Assembly (NCBI RefSeq): GCF_010726765.1
Contig: NZ_AP022601.1
Location: forward strand, 2,976,001-3,040,000
Source: Mycobacterium gallinarum
GTDB taxonomy: Bacteria; Actinomycetota; Actinomycetes; Mycobacteriales; Mycobacteriaceae
Direction of reading: 5' to 3'
Length of the DNA: 64,000 bases
The first letter of the stretch is position 1; each line of letters starts with the position of its first letter. This document shows, piece by piece, positions 21,160 to 29,302 of this stretch. A model generated the notes under the pieces. The model did not search any database and had not been told where the DNA came from. It worked only from the letters and a program-made list of their open reading frames with translations. The position numbers and the translations under genes are program-made.

Positions 21160-22443
21160 ATGCGAGCTTCTACGTTGCCGGTGGTCGGCTCGACGATGCG
21201 CGACTTCGGATTGATGGTCGGCCAGGGCGCGGTGCGGGACCTCCGTCGTGCGCGGGTCGGTTCGGTCACCAGGAGCGTGCCGCGGACCGATTTCGACCCC
21301 ACCGCTGTCGAGACGATCAGGAACCCGTTCCCCGCGTTGGAGCGCCTGCGGGAGCACCCCGTGCACGTCAACGAGATGCTCAACGTGTGGATGATGGCCC
21401 GCCACGAAGACGTCACCGCCGCGGCGCGGGCCCACGATGTGTTGTCGTCGAGTTCGGGAGTCCTGCTGCGGTCCACGGTGATACCGAGCGTCGTGTCGAC
21501 CGACGAACCTGATCACGCGCGGCTGCGCCGGGTGTCCGCGCCCTACTTCACGCCGTCGGCGATGCGCCGACTCGAGGGATCGCTGGCGCAGTTCGTCGAA
21601 CCCAGCGTCGATGCGCTGGCCCGCGGCGAGATCGTCGACATGGTCCCTGCCCTGACGGTGCCGCTGCCCGTCTCGGCCATCGCACTGCTGTTGGGCATCG
21701 ACCGCTCCCGCTGGCGTGATTTCCGGGTGTGGTCCAACGGAGTCACGGCGCTGTTCGGCGCCAGCACGCTCGGCGCCGTCACCATGACAATCGGCCATGC
21801 GTTGCCGGGCATCCTGTCACTGCGGGGTCTCATCGTCGACGAACTGCGTAGGCGCCGAACCGAACAGCACGACGACGTGCTTGGCGGTATCAGCAAGGCG
21901 CTTGCGGCACACGAGATCACGCCGCTGGAGGCGCTCAGTGCCGCGTTGATCGTGCTGATCGCCGGCAACGAGACGACCACCAACCTGCTCGGCATCCTGC
22001 TCATCCAGTTGGCCAGCGACCCGGATCTGTATGCGCGGCTGAGGGATAACCGCGACCTGATCCCGGCCGCCGTCGAGGAGACGCTGCGCTGGGGGTCACC
22101 GGTGCAGTGGGTGACGCGTACGACGCTGGCGCCCTACGAGATCGCCGACACCGTGATTCCCGCCCGGTCGCGGGTGGTGCTGTTCTATGCGGGCGCAAAC
22201 CGTGACCCGCGCCGCTTCGCCGACCCCGACCGCTTCGACTTCGAACGAAAACCCCTCGGTCACACCGGCTTCGGCCACGGCTCGCACTTCTGCATGGGTG
22301 CGCATCTGGCCCGGCTCGAGGTGGTCGTCGCGCTCAACGGGTTGTTCGACCGCATCGCGGGGCTTGAACTCGCAGGGCCGGTGAAGTGGACGACCACCCC
22401 GTCGCTGTCCGGGCCGACGTCGCTGCCGATGCGCGCCATCTAG
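21160..22443 (+). CDS. Cytochrome P450
   Basis: Haem monooxygenase of about 427 residues. With the ATG at 21160: I-helix AGNETTTN (Ala268-Gly269, Thr pair for oxygen activation), K-helix EETLRW, and the haem loop FGHGSHFCMGAHLAR with thiolate Cys378. Bacterial class I type, needing ferredoxin and ferredoxin reductase, not encoded here; fdxC lies 18 kb away and is not an obvious partner. The frame is open to ATG 21109, but the extra 17 residues look unlike a P450 start. Divergent AraC regulator upstream; the stop overlaps the end of a convergent membrane-protein gene by 4 bases. Substrate unknown. Confidence 0.94.
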   Translation: MRASTLPVVGSTMRDFGLMVGQGAVRDLRRARVGSVTRSVPRTDFDPTAVETIRNPFPALERLREHPVHVNEMLNVWMMARHEDVTAAARAHDVLSSSSGVLLRSTVIPSVVSTDEPDHARLRRVSAPYFTPSAMRRLEGSLAQFVEPSVDALARGEIVDMVPALTVPLPVSAIALLLGIDRSRWRDFRVWSNGVTALFGASTLGAVTMTIGHALPGILSLRGLIVDELRRRRTEQHDDVLGGISKALAAHEITPLEALSAALIVLIAGNETTTNLLGILLIQLASDPDLYARLRDNRDLIPAAVEETLRWGSPVQWVTRTTLAPYEIADTVIPARSRVVLFYAGANRDPRRFADPDRFDFERKPLGHTGFGHGSHFCMGAHLARLEVVVALNGLFDRIAGLELAGPVKWTTTPSLSGPTSLPMRAI

Positions 22444-23540
22444 GGGTACGACAGCAGCAGCATCACGCGCCCGTCAGCGGGCGGGTAGCCGAAGTCGCCC
22501 TCGTCGAACCCGTAGTACTCCTCCTGGTCCTCGGTGATGGAATCGATCACCTTGCCCTGGGTCTTGATCTCGCCGTTCTTCACGTCGTCCACGGCGCCTT
22601 TGAAGTCAGGCACCGACAATGATTCGGCGAGAAGCAATGCCTCACCGCCGGAGGGTAATTCGACAAGGATGCCCGCTCCGGAGTAGTTGTTGCCGCCACG
22701 GCCGGTCCCCCGCGGCGCCCAGTAGACCGGTTCAGAAGCAAGCGCACCCTCCACGCGAAAGTACTTGCCGGCGTCGACGGTGTCGTCGACCGTGACCACG
22801 GGAAGTGCGGCGATCTCACGGTCCTGCTGCCAGAACATGATGCCCAGCGGGATGCAGACGATCGCGTACATCATGACCATCAACATCAGCACGGGCTTCC
22901 AGGCGATCTCCCACCCCAATCGACGCTCGGACACACCCTTGGACTGGGCCTGGTTGTCGAGTTGTCTGCGGCCGAATCGAAAGACATACCAAGCCAATAC
23001 GCGTGCCAGCACCATCAGCGCGAGGATGATCAGCCCGACGATTCCCGACACCCGCCAGTAGAACGTGCTGTCCCCGTGGTTGAGGGTCATCAACACCATC
23101 GTGGCCGGGATCGGGGCGGTGATGAGCAGGAGAAGCGCGTACGACGGGTGGCTGGTCAGATAGTCGTAGCTCGTCGTCCACTGGCGATTTCCGCTGTAGA
23201 CGGTGACGTCGCCGATGTCGGCACTGACCATCGGGGTCCACGACCCGCGCACCACGCGCGGCCGAACCAAACTGCGAAAGAAGAAGAACCCGAAAACAAG
23301 CGAGACCACGAGCGCGCCCCAGAAGACGCCGGGCTGGGGGTACCACCCGCTTGCGGGGGACGACTCACCGGTTCCCGGCACACCGAATGCACCGCGGATG
23401 TCGATGACCTTGCCGATGAAGAACATCAGCGGCACCGCGAAGAAGAACTCGATGAGCCAGATCTGGGTGAGTTGCGGTATCCGGCTGCCGGCCCGGTCAA
23501 AGGCCAGCACCCCTTGCCAGATGAAACGCAGCACGCGCAT
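22440..23540 (-). CDS. Multi-helix membrane protein of unknown function
   Basis: 366 residues with about six hydrophobic segments: two near the N-terminus (about 28-46 and 74-92), three in the middle (about 133-152, 163-186 and 216-236), then a soluble C-terminal domain (about 245-366) beginning VVTVDDTVDAGKYFRVEGAL, which looks like an extracytoplasmic beta-rich fold. Trp-rich at the front. Not recognised as a named family. It follows mutT2 by 36 bases on the same strand, perhaps co-transcribed. C-terminal residues overlap the P450 stop by four bases. Confidence 0.75.
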   Translation of the reverse strand: MRVLRFIWQGVLAFDRAGSRIPQLTQIWLIEFFFAVPLMFFIGKVIDIRGAFGVPGTGESSPASGWYPQPGVFWGALVVSLVFGFFFFRSLVRPRVVRGSWTPMVSADIGDVTVYSGNRQWTTSYDYLTSHPSYALLLLITAPIPATMVLMTLNHGDSTFYWRVSGIVGLIILALMVLARVLAWYVFRFGRRQLDNQAQSKGVSERRLGWEIAWKPVLMLMVMMYAIVCIPLGIMFWQQDREIAALPVVTVDDTVDAGKYFRVEGALASEPVYWAPRGTGRGGNNYSGAGILVELPSGGEALLLAESLSVPDFKGAVDDVKNGEIKTQGKVIDSITEDQEEYYGFDEGDFGYPPADGRVMLLLSYP

Positions 23541-23576
23541 GGACCGGAAGAATAATGTGCGTCGACGAGCTGCGGA

Positions 23577-23978
23577 TCAACTCGTCAGCGCGGCGCGCAG
23601 TTCGGCAAGCCACGTTCGGTCGGCGGGCACCCAGTCCAGGTCGTCGAGTTCGTCGACGGTGATCCAGCGCAGCGCGCGGTGGTCGTTCGGATGCAAGGCG
23701 CCACCGGTCTGGGTGACCCGGTAGGCGCGCAGCGCGGTCGCCGGAGTGAGCGCGACGTCGACTCCGAGGCGGGCGCCCACAGTCACATCGACGCCCAGTT
23801 CCTCCTTGAGTTCACGGACGAGCGCGGCCTCGTCCGTCTCACCCGCGGCCACCTTGCCGCCGGGCAGTTCCCATAGGCCGGCCAGGGCCGGCGGCCTGTC
23901 ACGTTGAGCGACCAGCAGTGCGTTAGCCGCGATTAGAGCTCCGGCGACGACGATCTGATTCGGCTTCTGGTTTGACAC
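23577..23978 (-). CDS. mutT2: MutT2-type Nudix hydrolase
   Basis: Nudix pyrophosphatase of 133 residues, expected to sanitise nucleotide pools (8-oxo-dGTP, 5-methyl-dCTP and dCTP for mycobacterial MutT2). The Nudix box is complete: [20 protein letters not shown] then ELGV (about residues 36-60), with the RE..EE metal-binding core. Preceded by [21 protein letters not shown] 23978 is chosen; more upstream in-frame codons run into phhB. Divergent from phhB by 26 bases, the order I recall for Rv1160-Rv1159A. Could also be a general dNTP Nudix enzyme. Confidence 0.9.
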   Translation of the reverse strand: MSNQKPNQIVVAGALIAANALLVAQRDRPPALAGLWELPGGKVAAGETDEAALVRELKEELGVDVTVGARLGVDVALTPATALRAYRVTQTGGALHPNDHRALRWITVDELDDLDWVPADRTWLAELRAALTS

Positions 23979-24004
23979 TGCGGCTGACGGTATACCTAAC
24001 AAGC

Positions 24005-24289
24005 ATGGCTGTATTGACGGACGACCAAGTGGACGCCGCACTGCCCGATCTCGACGGCTGGGAACGCGCCGACGGCGCCCTGCGCCGGTCGATCAAATTC
24101 GGAGCCTTTCTGGACGGTATCGACGCGGTGCGGCGCGTCGGCGAGAAGGCCGAAGAGAAAGATCATCATCCCGACATCGACATCCGTTGGCGGACAGTCA
24201 CTTTTGTGTTGGTGACACACTCCGAGGGCGGTATCACCGACAAGGACGTCGAGATGGCGAAGGAGATCAACGCGATCGTCGGCCAGTAG
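24005..24289 (+). CDS. phhB: Pterin-4a-carbinolamine dehydratase (PhhB/PCD)
   Basis: 94 residues. The family dehydrates 4a-hydroxytetrahydropterin during pterin recycling. Active-site motif [13 protein letters not shown] (about 54-66) with the catalytic histidine pair and the later [13 protein letters not shown] (about 77-89) are seen. ATG 24005 ([16 protein letters not shown]) is the natural start; an upstream in-frame codon would overlap the mutT2 start region. Convergent overlap of about 20 bases with the pimE end. No aromatic amino acid hydroxylase is nearby, so its mycobacterial role may differ. Confidence 0.92.
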   Translation: MAVLTDDQVDAALPDLDGWERADGALRRSIKFGAFLDGIDAVRRVGEKAEEKDHHPDIDIRWRTVTFVLVTHSEGGITDKDVEMAKEINAIVGQ

Positions 24290-25460
24290 CGGCGATCCAC
24301 GCCAGCGTTACCAGCGTGGCGACGATGTAGATCAGCCCCGCCCAGGCCAGGTACCACGGACGGGAGATGACCCAGATCGTCGGCTGCGCAAAGCTCAGCA
24401 GCCACGGCACCCCGATCAGGGTCAGCACCAGCCAGCCCCACCCCAGCACCTTCGCGCCGAGCCGGTCCCGCAATGGACCGTGCAGCAGCCAGATCATCAA
24501 CGGGATGAGCCACACCCAGTGATGCGTCCATGAGATCGGCGACAGCAGGAGGCCGAACAGCTGTACGACGACAATCGCCCCGAGTCGGTCGGACGCCCCG
24601 CCGATCGCGCGCCATGCCAGCACCGCCAGTACGGCCGTCACCGCGATGCCGGCCAGCACCAACGGCCCGTAACCCGCGTCGTGTCCGAGTATCCGGGATA
24701 TCCCGCCGCGCCATGACTGGTTGAACGACGTCCCGATTGGTCCCACCCGGGACGCGTCGCCGAGCAATTCGGTGAAGTAGTAACGGGTTTCGCCGCCGAT
24801 GATCAGCCACGAAATCCCCACCGTTGCCATGAAGACGACCGCCGAGAACGCGACAGCGGCCCACCGGCGGGCGCCGAGGAAGTACAGCCCCGCCACCGCG
24901 GGTGTCAGCTTCACCCCGGCCGCGAGGCCGACCAGTAGTCCCGACACCCACCATCGCGTGCTGTACACCGCGTACAGCACCGCGAGCACCAGCAGCACGT
25001 TGATCTGGCCGTAGTCGAACGTGCTGCGCAGGGGTTCGATCCAGATGCCGACGGCCGTCCACAGCATCGCCGTTCGATGGTCGCCTCCGGCGCCCGATGT
25101 CGCCGCCGGGGCGGCTCCGGCGGCCAGCAGCCGCTGACTCATCCGTACGACTCCATACAACGCCGCGAAAAGCCCGAGTTGCCAGGCGAAGGCGACGAGT
25201 CCGAACGGCAGCAGGTGCAGCGGGTAGAACACGATGGCCGCGAACGGCGGATAGGTGAACGGCAGCGGGAAGTCCGGCGTCTGGTCGGCGTAGACGTAGT
25301 CGTAGAGCGTCCCCGGATGGTCGAGCATGCCCGCGCCGCCGACATACACGTGCAGATCGACGAAGTTGGCCCCGTTGGGCACCAGGTATGTCCACGCCAG
25401 ACGCACGACGATGCTGATCACCAACAGAATCGGCGCCGCGGCGGCCAGTCGGGCGGGCAA
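24267..25460 (-). CDS. pimE: PimE, polyprenol-phosphate-mannose mannosyltransferase
   Basis: GT-C glycosyltransferase, about 397 residues with ten or more membrane helices. It adds an alpha-1,2-mannose to Ac1PIM4 to start polar PIMs (PIM5/PIM6), using polyprenol-P-mannose on the periplasmic side. Seen: [18 protein letters not shown] (about 24-41) with the catalytic-type Asp in the first loop, [16 protein letters not shown], and [11 protein letters not shown]. Only a TTG (25460) is available as a start near the first helix; further upstream no ATG/GTG occurs before an in-frame stop. A longer frame on the same strand (to 25500) is a different register and not coding. Functional pair of lpqW in this window. 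Confidence 0.93.
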   Translation of the reverse strand: MPARLAAAAPILLVISIVVRLAWTYLVPNGANFVDLHVYVGGAGMLDHPGTLYDYVYADQTPDFPLPFTYPPFAAIVFYPLHLLPFGLVAFAWQLGLFAALYGVVRMSQRLLAAGAAPAATSGAGGDHRTAMLWTAVGIWIEPLRSTFDYGQINVLLVLAVLYAVYSTRWWVSGLLVGLAAGVKLTPAVAGLYFLGARRWAAVAFSAVVFMATVGISWLIIGGETRYYFTELLGDASRVGPIGTSFNQSWRGGISRILGHDAGYGPLVLAGIAVTAVLAVLAWRAIGGASDRLGAIVVVQLFGLLLSPISWTHHWVWLIPLMIWLLHGPLRDRLGAKVLGWGWLVLTLIGVPWLLSFAQPTIWVISRPWYLAWAGLIYIVATLVTLAWIAATGRRSR

Positions 25461-25516
25461 TCGCGACGCGGTCGAGGCGGTGGTCGGCGTGTCTATCCAT
25501 ACGACTCTATCGACCG

Positions 25517-25587
25517 GTAACCGTTAGCCCTCGCATCCGTAACGGTTGAATAAATGCCACACGTGTCACTTGAGTAACACCAGTAAC
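25517..25587. promoter_or_regulatory. Four GTAAC repeats plus inverted repeat, pimE / secreted-protein promoter region
   Basis: GTAAC occurs at 25517, 25539, 25574 and 25583. The first two lie in a perfect inverted repeat AACCGTTA (25519-25526) / TAACGGTT (25540-25547). An imperfect 18-bp palindrome covers 25563-25580. The cluster sits in the divergent gap between pimE and the secreted protein at 25636. Binding protein unknown. Confidence 0.5.
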
Positions 25588-25635
25588 TCCGTAGCTTCGG
25601 GTCGAGGCGTGCCGACCAACCTGAATGGGAGAACC

Positions 25636-26199
25636 ATGCACAGCACCAGAAAACTCTTCGCGACCACAATGATTGCGGCCGCGGGAGCCGTCACGGCTGC
25701 ACTGGCCTTGAGCGGAACCGCTTCCGCCCAGCCCGCAGCACCTGCCCCTGCACCGACCCCCGGCGTTCCGGGCCTGCCGTTCATCCAGCAGCTCGCATCC
25801 AATCCGGCCGCAGCGACGCAACTCGTGCAGGGCTTCACGTCGATGCTCAACACCGCCACCACCCCGGCCGCACCCGCCGCGGCGCCGCAGACCGCGACCG
25901 CGTCGGTCACCCTGCCGCAGGCGCCGGCACTGCCCGCCGCAGCGCCGGTCGCCACAGCGGCTGCGCCTGCGGCCAACCCGGCCAACCTGCTGACGGAAGC
26001 CGCCTCACCGCTGACCGGTCTCGCATCGCTGTTGCCCGCGGGAACGCCATTGGCCGGTCTGCTGCCGGCGGCGTCGACGGCCGCCGCACCCGCAACGGCC
26101 GCCGCACCCGCGTTGGCTGCTCCTGCGGCCGCAGCTCCCGCGGCGCTTCCCGCCGCCGGTGCCGCACCGCTGATGCTGCCGTTGTCGGCCCTGCCCTGA
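25636..26199 (+). CDS. Secreted Ala/Pro-rich protein (Rv1158c-like)
   Basis: 187 residues; signal peptide to about residue 30 ending SGTASAQP. The mature protein is nearly all Ala, Pro, Leu and Thr with repeats of short PAAAP-type units and a more ordered stretch VPGLPFIQQLASNPAAATQL near residue 45. No catalytic residues, no Cys. The ATG at 25636 follows GGGAGAACC; an in-frame ATG at 25546 would add a non-signal leader and is rejected. Probably an exported, wall-associated protein in one transcript with the next gene, 54 bases away. Function unknown. Confidence 0.85.
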   Translation: MHSTRKLFATTMIAAAGAVTAALALSGTASAQPAAPAPAPTPGVPGLPFIQQLASNPAAATQLVQGFTSMLNTATTPAAPAAAPQTATASVTLPQAPALPAAAPVATAAAPAANPANLLTEAASPLTGLASLLPAGTPLAGLLPAASTAAAPATAAAPALAAPAAAAPAALPAAGAAPLMLPLSALP

Positions 26200-26253
26200 C
26201 GGCAGCGGCGACGTCGACCGAGAAGACCACCACAACCACTCTCAGGGGGAGTC

Positions 26254-27234
26254 ATGTCAACAAGGACGATGTTCGCCACCGCTGCCGTTGCGTTCGGCTC
26301 ATCGGTCACGCTGCTGTTCGGCGGCGTGACCGGTGTGGCCGGCGCACAGCCGGCACCCGCCCCGGCACAACCCATCGACGCGCTGCAGGCCCCTGGTCTC
26401 CCTGCGGTGCAGAGTCTCGGACCGATCATTCAGCAGGCCGCCGCCGATCCGACGAGCGCGGCCTCGACGTTGATGGCCGCCGCCGCGGTGTTCGCCGGCG
26501 ACGCCACCGCGCCGCCCGACTCACGCAATGTCGCGTCGGCCGTCAACCAGTTCGTCGCCCACACCCCGGCCCCCGGCGCGGCGCCGGGCACGGTGGCGCA
26601 CCTGCCCGCGGGGGTCAACCCCGCCCATGCCGTCGGTCCCGCGCCGGAGGAAATGCCTGCCCCTGAGGCCGCCGCGGTACTGCCCGCGCCCGAAGCCGCT
26701 GCGCCTGCCCCCGGTCCCGCACCGGAGGTCGCAGTTCCGGTCCCCGCCCCGGCGCCTGCGCCAGGCCCGGATCCCGCTGCCGCCGCACCCGCCGCCGCAC
26801 CCGGCGGCCCCGAGTTCGGTCCGGACGCCCCGACAACGCAGGACTTCCTGTATCCGTCGATCAGCAACGGATGCCTCAAAGATGGTGGAAACGTGCTCGC
26901 CACAGCGATTTCGGTGGCGGGTCCCGCGAAGATCCCGACGCCGGGACCGGGACCGGGCCAGACGGCCTACGTGTTCACCGCGATCGGCACCCCGGGTCCG
27001 GCCGCGGAGCAGAAGCTGCCGCTGAACGTCACCTGGGTGAACCTGACGACCGGCAAGTCCGGTGGAGCCACACTGGTGCCACGATCAGACATCAACCCCC
27101 AGGGGCCGACCACGCTGACGGCGATCGCCGACACCGGTTCGGGCAGCATCATCTCGACGATCTTCGGTCAGGTCACCACGACCGAGAAGCAATGCCAGTT
27201 CATGCCGACCATCGGTTCGACGGTCGTTCCCTGA
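26254..27234 (+). CDS. Secreted Ala/Pro-rich protein (Rv1157c-like)
   Basis: 326 residues. Signal peptide to about residue 30 (ends GVAGAQP). A Pro/Ala/Glu low-complexity tract covers about 105-195; the C-terminal 130 residues form an ordered domain, starting DFLYPSISNGCLKDGGN and with a second Cys in TTEKQCQFMP, likely one disulfide. It also contains the conserved IQQAAADPTSAA near the N-terminus. CAGGGGG precedes the ATG by six bases. Follows the previous secreted protein closely; the two look like a paralogous pair with different tails. Function unknown. Confidence 0.85.
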   Translation: MSTRTMFATAAVAFGSSVTLLFGGVTGVAGAQPAPAPAQPIDALQAPGLPAVQSLGPIIQQAAADPTSAASTLMAAAAVFAGDATAPPDSRNVASAVNQFVAHTPAPGAAPGTVAHLPAGVNPAHAVGPAPEEMPAPEAAAVLPAPEAAAPAPGPAPEVAVPVPAPAPAPGPDPAAAAPAAAPGGPEFGPDAPTTQDFLYPSISNGCLKDGGNVLATAISVAGPAKIPTPGPGPGQTAYVFTAIGTPGPAAEQKLPLNVTWVNLTTGKSGGATLVPRSDINPQGPTTLTAIADTGSGSIISTIFGQVTTTEKQCQFMPTIGSTVVP

Positions 27235-27244
27235 CGCGGGCGGC

Positions 27245-27391
27245 TCAGTAAGCCATGAAGAGGATGGCGTCTCGGTCGTAATCGCGGCCGGGATGCACCT
27301 CTGACAAGTGAGCCTGAGCCTTCTCGACGAGATCGTCCTCGTTCTCACCGCGGATCGCCTCGCCACACGGGCAATTCAGGTGTGTCTTCAT
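27245..27391 (-). CDS. Small zinc-type protein, DUF1059-like, 48 residues
   Basis: MKTHLNCPCGEAIRG at the start, then ENEDDLVEKAQAHLSEVH and the end DAILFMAY. The CPCG knuckle with the later AHLSEVH resembles one half of a C2H2-type zinc site, as in DUF1059 proteins. The same frame is open further upstream but that part runs into the divergent nitroreductase and has no sensible start. It faces the nitroreductase 33 bases away and ends close to the convergent secreted protein gene. Too short for most cut-offs. Confidence 0.8.
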   Translation of the reverse strand: MKTHLNCPCGEAIRGENEDDLVEKAQAHLSEVHPGRDYDRDAILFMAY

Positions 27392-27424
27392 ACGTGTAGC
27401 TTCCCACAGCCGATGATGTTGGGC

Positions 27425-28084
27425 ATGGAGCTTTCCGACGTCATGCGAACAACCGGTGCTGTCCGTCGATTCACCGACGACCCGGTGCCCGACGAGGTGC
27501 TCGAGCGCATCCTCGACAACGCGCGGTTCGCCCCCACCGGCGGCAACCGCCAAGGCACCCATGTCATCGTGATCCGCGACCACGAGACCCGGAAGGCGCT
27601 GGCCGACCTCAGCGTGACGGGTGCGCGCCGCTATACGGCTCAGGTCAGGAACGGTGAGTTCCCGTGGAATCCGGTGAAGCCCATGAAGGTCACGGCGGAG
27701 GAAGTCGCCGCCACCGAGGCGGGCCCCTACCTACCGTTCGTCTACTGCGGTGCCGTCCTTGTGGTGTGCGTGGACCTGAATGTGTGCGCGGCGTTCGACC
27801 AGTACCTCGACCGCATCGGTCTGATCGCGGGCGCGTCGGTGTATCCGTTCGTGTGGAACATCCTGCTCGCCGCGCGTGACGAGGGCTTTGGCGGCGTGCT
27901 GGCGACCGTGACCGTGGCCGAGGAACCCCGAGCCAAGGACCTGCTCGGTATCCCCGAGGACTACGCGATCGCCGCGCTGCTGCCGATCGGCAAACCGGTG
28001 AAGCAGGTCCGCAAGCTAACCCGTAAGCCGGTTGCCGAGATCGCGACCCGCGAGCGCTTCGACGGTGAGCCGTTCCGCGCTTAG
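27425..28084 (+). CDS. Nitroreductase-family flavoprotein
   Basis: FMN-dependent NAD(P)H oxidoreductase-like protein, about 219 residues. Start motif MRTTGAVRRFTDDPVPDEVLERIL (here in shorter form: RTTGAVRRFTDDP, residues 8-20) and ARFAPTGGNRQG (about 33-44) are the FMN-binding signature; FGGVLATVT and DYAIAALLPIGKP complete the fold. ATG 27425 is used; ATG 27416 three codons upstream is possible. Substrate unknown: members act on nitro compounds, enals or as dehalogenases. It lies 33 bases from the divergent small DUF1059-like gene. Confidence 0.9.
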   Translation: MELSDVMRTTGAVRRFTDDPVPDEVLERILDNARFAPTGGNRQGTHVIVIRDHETRKALADLSVTGARRYTAQVRNGEFPWNPVKPMKVTAEEVAATEAGPYLPFVYCGAVLVVCVDLNVCAAFDQYLDRIGLIAGASVYPFVWNILLAARDEGFGGVLATVTVAEEPRAKDLLGIPEDYAIAALLPIGKPVKQVRKLTRKPVAEIATRERFDGEPFRA

Positions 28085-28163
28085 CGCGCGGTTTCGGCCG
28101 CTAGGTCGACATTCGATAACAGTTCGGCAGTTAGCCAGCCTCGAAGGCGCCGCGCCTCTTCCC

Positions 28164-28175
28164 CACTCGTGAGTG
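28164..28175. promoter_or_regulatory. 12-bp palindrome before recombinase-domain gene
   Basis: CACTCGTGAGTG, a perfect palindrome, ends 18 bases before the ATG at 28194. It is not the mycobacterial LexA box. It could be an operator or a chance site. Confidence 0.3.
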
Positions 28176-28193
28176 CCGTGGGACCTTGAATGC

Positions 28194-28580
28194 ATGACCT
28201 GCATTTTGGGTTACGCCGCCGCGAGCGCCGTCGGGCAGAACCTCGAGGCTCAGCTCGCCGCGCTCAGCGCCGAGGGCGTGGACCCCAGGCGGGTGTTCAC
28301 CGACAGGGTGTCCGAAACGGCCGACCGGGCCCGCGCCGGGCTGTACGCGATGCTGAGCTACGCCCGCTCCGGTGACACGGTCATCGTCGTCGCGCTCGAC
28401 CGCCTCGGCCGCTCGACCACCGAGGTCACCCGAACCATCGCCGACCTGACCGATCGCGGACTGCGACTGCGGGCGTTGCGTGAGGGTCTGGACACCGGCA
28501 CGTCGACCGGTCGTGTCGTCGCGGGGATCCTGCGCAGCCTGGCCGAACTCGACCTGCAACCCCACCGCGAGCCGAGCTAA
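28194..28580 (+). CDS. Orphan serine-recombinase catalytic domain protein
   Basis: 128 residues matching only the resolvase/invertase catalytic domain. LGYAAASAVGQNLEAQ (5-20) aligns with the resolvase start; nucleophile Ser11 is kept, but the arginine two residues before it (Arg8 of gamma-delta resolvase) is Ala9. RAGLYAML (47-54) and ALDRLGRS (67-74, Arg70 and Arg73) are intact. It ends within helix E (AGILRSLAELD) with no helix-turn-helix or zinc domain. Hence either a degenerate remnant or a domesticated protein that works without own DNA binding. The stop overlaps by 4 bases the end of a convergent DNA glycosylase gene. GC content is like its neighbours. Confidence 0.82.
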   Translation: MTCILGYAAASAVGQNLEAQLAALSAEGVDPRRVFTDRVSETADRARAGLYAMLSYARSGDTVIVVALDRLGRSTTEVTRTIADLTDRGLRLRALREGLDTGTSTGRVVAGILRSLAELDLQPHREPS

Positions 28581-29158
28581 CCCTTGGCGGCCTTCGCGGC
28601 TGCCTTGGCCTGCTTCTTGTAGTTCCGCACCTTTTCCAGCGAGCCGGGATCGACCACGTCGGCCACCGACAGGAACGAGCCGGCCTTGCCGTAATCTCCG
28701 GCGGCCTTGCGCCACCCGTCGGGCGTTACGCCGTATTGCTTGCCGAGCAGTGCGAGGAAGATCTTGGCCTTCTGCTCGCCGAACCCGGGCAGCGCCTTGA
28801 TGCGACGAAGCACCTCGGCCCCGTCCGGATCGCCGGACGTCCACAGCGCGGACGCGTCACCGCCGTAGTCGTCGACGATGAGTTGCGCCAACGCCTGAAT
28901 CCGCTTGGCCATCGAGCCCGGGAAGCGATGTATCGCAGGGGTTTTCGAACACAGCGCGGCGAACTCGTCGGGGTCGTAATCGGCGATCTCGCGAGCGTCC
29001 ACGCCACCGATGCGGTCGGCGATCTTCTTCGGTCCCGCGAACGCCGCCTCCATCGGATACTGCTGATCGAGCAGCATGCCCACCAGCAACGCGAATGGAT
29101 TCGACTCCAGCAACTCGTCGGCCGCGGGATCTTGAACCAGGCAGAGCTTCGAAGTCAT
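28577..29158 (-). CDS. HhH-GPD-type DNA repair protein
   Basis: 193 residues of the HhH-GPD base-excision glycosylase superfamily, close to the short actinobacterial group I associate with Rv1156. Seen: NPFALLVGMLLDQQYPMEAAFAGP (here FALLVGMLLDQQ, about 22-33), the helix-hairpin-helix ALPGFGEQKAKIFLALLG (about 122-139). The usual catalytic Lys of bifunctional enzymes is not evident and the iron-sulfur loop is absent. The Lys/Ala-rich C-terminus (KKQAKAAAKAAKG) may bind DNA. Damage specificity is unknown. Confidence 0.86.
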   Translation of the reverse strand: MTSKLCLVQDPAADELLESNPFALLVGMLLDQQYPMEAAFAGPKKIADRIGGVDAREIADYDPDEFAALCSKTPAIHRFPGSMAKRIQALAQLIVDDYGGDASALWTSGDPDGAEVLRRIKALPGFGEQKAKIFLALLGKQYGVTPDGWRKAAGDYGKAGSFLSVADVVDPGSLEKVRNYKKQAKAAAKAAKG

Positions 29159-29302
29159 CTCAGCAGCCTACGACGACCGCCGAGACGCGGAGGTGGCCGA
29201 GCTGAGTAATTGATCGGCGGGGAATCCCAGGGCCTGGCATGGCGCATACTGAGACCAGAGGGCGCGCGGCTGTCGATCCAACTCCCTCCGGAAAGAAGTC
29301 CT

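Noticed and set aside
24166..25500. Alternative long frame over pimE on the same strand
   Set aside because: Its translation is Arg/Gly-rich without membrane helices, while the 24267-25460 frame is a clear GT-C membrane protein.
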